Assembly (NCBI GenBank): GCA_946404705.1
Contig: CAMJES010000148.1
Coordinates: forward strand, 1-5,900
Direction of reading: 5' to 3'
Origin: an uncultured Ruminococcus sp.
GTDB taxonomy: Bacteria; Bacillota; Clostridia; Oscillospirales; Ruminococcaceae
Length of the DNA stretch: 5,900 nucleotides
Shown here: positions 5,389 to 5,900 of the stretch, in pieces
Numbering within the stretch: the first letter of the stretch is position 1
Layout of the letters: the number at the start of each line of letters is the position of its first letter
Notes under the pieces: generated by a model
The model's database searches: none
What the model was told of the DNA's origin: nothing
What the model saw: the letters and a program-made list of their open reading frames with translations, nothing else
Translations under genes and position numbers: made by a program

Positions 5389-5428
5389 TGTCCTTTTGTG
5401 AAATACGACTGTACTTCACAAAAGGACA
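5389..5428. other. Isolated perfect inverted repeat upstream of the aspartate kinase promoter
   Basis: TGTCCTTTTGTGAA (5389-5402) and TTCACAAAAGGACA (5415-5428) are a perfect 14-bp inverted repeat. Beyond one mismatch the stem continues with TAC/GTA around a GACT tetraloop. It lies 34 bases upstream of the -35 box, outside the predicted transcript. No T run follows on either strand. It could be an operator, a cruciform, or a remnant of a small palindromic element. Confidence 0.6.
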
Positions 5429-5464
5429 AATATAGTTCATAAATCGTTATATTTAGTGAAAAGA

Positions 5465-5473
5465 TGTTATAAT
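5465..5473 (+). promoter_or_regulatory. Possible extended -10 promoter reading into repeat copy B
   Basis: TGTTATAAT (5465-5473) is a perfect extended -10 (TGnTATAAT). No good -35 box sits 17 bases upstream. Transcription would begin near 5480, directly before the left end of copy B. In an AT-rich spacer such a match can occur by chance. Confidence 0.3.
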
Positions 5474-5676
5474 TTGTACTCGTGCGAAATTAGGAATTGC
5501 CGTTAAAACCGCGAAGCGGACGAAAAGTTTCGCTAATTCTGCAAGAATTTAGCCTTATTCAAAGGCTTGCAGGGGTCAAGGGGGGCAGCGCCACCTTGTC
5601 GCTTCCGCAGAAGCGAAACTCTCTAAACCATAGCGAAAGGCATAGTAGCAATAAACCGAAAAACCAAAGGTAAAAA

Positions 5677-5759
5677 AAGCGCAATTCACATCAAAAATCG
5701 GAAAAGAGAACAAGTTTTGTCAAACAAACACTTGCTGAACCGATTTGTGAATTGCGCTT
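5677..5759. other. Hairpin H1 in repeat copy B, terminator-like on the minus strand
   Basis: AAGCGCAATTCACA (5677-5690) pairs with TGTGAATTGCGCTT (5746-5759). Read on the minus strand, the stem ends in a run of seven T (complement of 5672-5678), a shape like a rho-independent terminator with a very long loop. Copy A has only four T at that place. Any terminator would act on leftward transcripts entering from the right of the window. Confidence 0.4.
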
Positions 5760-5841
5760 ATTCTATTTTCTTAAAGTAAATTTTCCTCGGGGATAAAACG
5801 TGAGAAGCGAAGCGCCGAGCGTTTTGACCCGACTTCGTTTA

Positions 5842-5893
5842 AACAGCTATGCACGGGTAAACTACAATTGTTTTTTACCCGTGCATAGCTGTT
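5842..5893. other. Hairpin H2 in repeat copy B
   Basis: AACAGCTATGCACGGGTAAA (5842-5861) and its exact complement at 5874-5893 form a perfect 20-bp stem with a 12-base loop. Compared with copy A the stem has a G:C to T:A change and a C:G to A:T change, both with pairing kept, while the loop sequence is different. Confidence 0.8.
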
Positions 5894-5900
5894 CAAAGTG

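Larger units (their letters stand above)
5487..5900. repeat. Mosaic palindromic repeat element (copy B), left part, cut by the window end
   Basis: This copy runs in the same orientation as copy A and shares its order of blocks: the core GTTAAAACCGCGAAGCGGA (5502-5520), CTAAACCATAGCGAAA (5622-5637), hairpin H1 (5677-5690 with 5746-5759), the inner arm (5760-5788), the conserved block starting AAAACGTGAGAAGCG (5795-5857) and hairpin H2 (5842-5893). The conserved block differs from copy A at only three of about 62 positions. It lacks the nested insertion. The stretch 5560-5611 differs strongly from copy A and carries its own GGGGGCAGCGCC-type palindrome. No gene is seen in this region. Confidence 0.8.

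Overview
The window looks like chromosomal DNA from an anaerobic Firmicute, most likely a Clostridia/Ruminococcaceae-type gut or rumen bacterium. This is inferred from moderate G+C coding DNA in AT-rich spacers, strong AGGAG ribosome binding sites, consensus-like sigma-A promoters, and protein sequences that read like Clostridia. No species can be assigned from the sequence alone.

Layout. Bases 1-67 are the end of a repeat copy. Bases 96-1475 (minus) encode a MATE-family multidrug/cation antiporter; the longer frame to 1502 is probably not used. Bases 1503-1879 form a divergent control region. It holds a promoter for the MATE gene, a separate promoter for the rightward gene, several short repeated words (AAACCTAT, ATACAAA), and a 20-codon leader reading frame that ends Met-Cys-Cys-stop. 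Bases 1880-3184 (plus) encode O-acetylhomoserine sulfhydrylase (MetY). Bases 3169-3937 hold a noncoding mosaic repeat element of about 770 bp with inverted ends and several internal hairpins, including a nested palindromic insertion of about 101 bp. Bases 3950-5269 (minus) encode aspartate kinase. Bases 5270-5486 hold its promoter and a strong isolated hairpin. Bases 5487-5900 are the left part of a second copy of the mosaic repeat, cut by the window edge.

Functionally, aspartate kinase (first step of the aspartate family pathway) and MetY (sulfur incorporation into O-acetylhomoserine) lie convergently and belong to the same biosynthetic route to methionine. They have separate promoters and are separated by the repeat. 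The MATE transporter has no evident link to the pathway.

The two most interesting observations are these. First, the leader peptide with terminal Met-Cys-Cys codons upstream of metY suggests ribosome-mediated sensing of cysteine (or methionine). Second, the mosaic repeat family has two full-length-type copies that differ by compensatory changes in a hairpin stem, and one copy has a clean nested insertion with an empty site visible in the other copy. No CRISPR array, tRNA, rRNA, transposase or recognisable known riboswitch class was seen.
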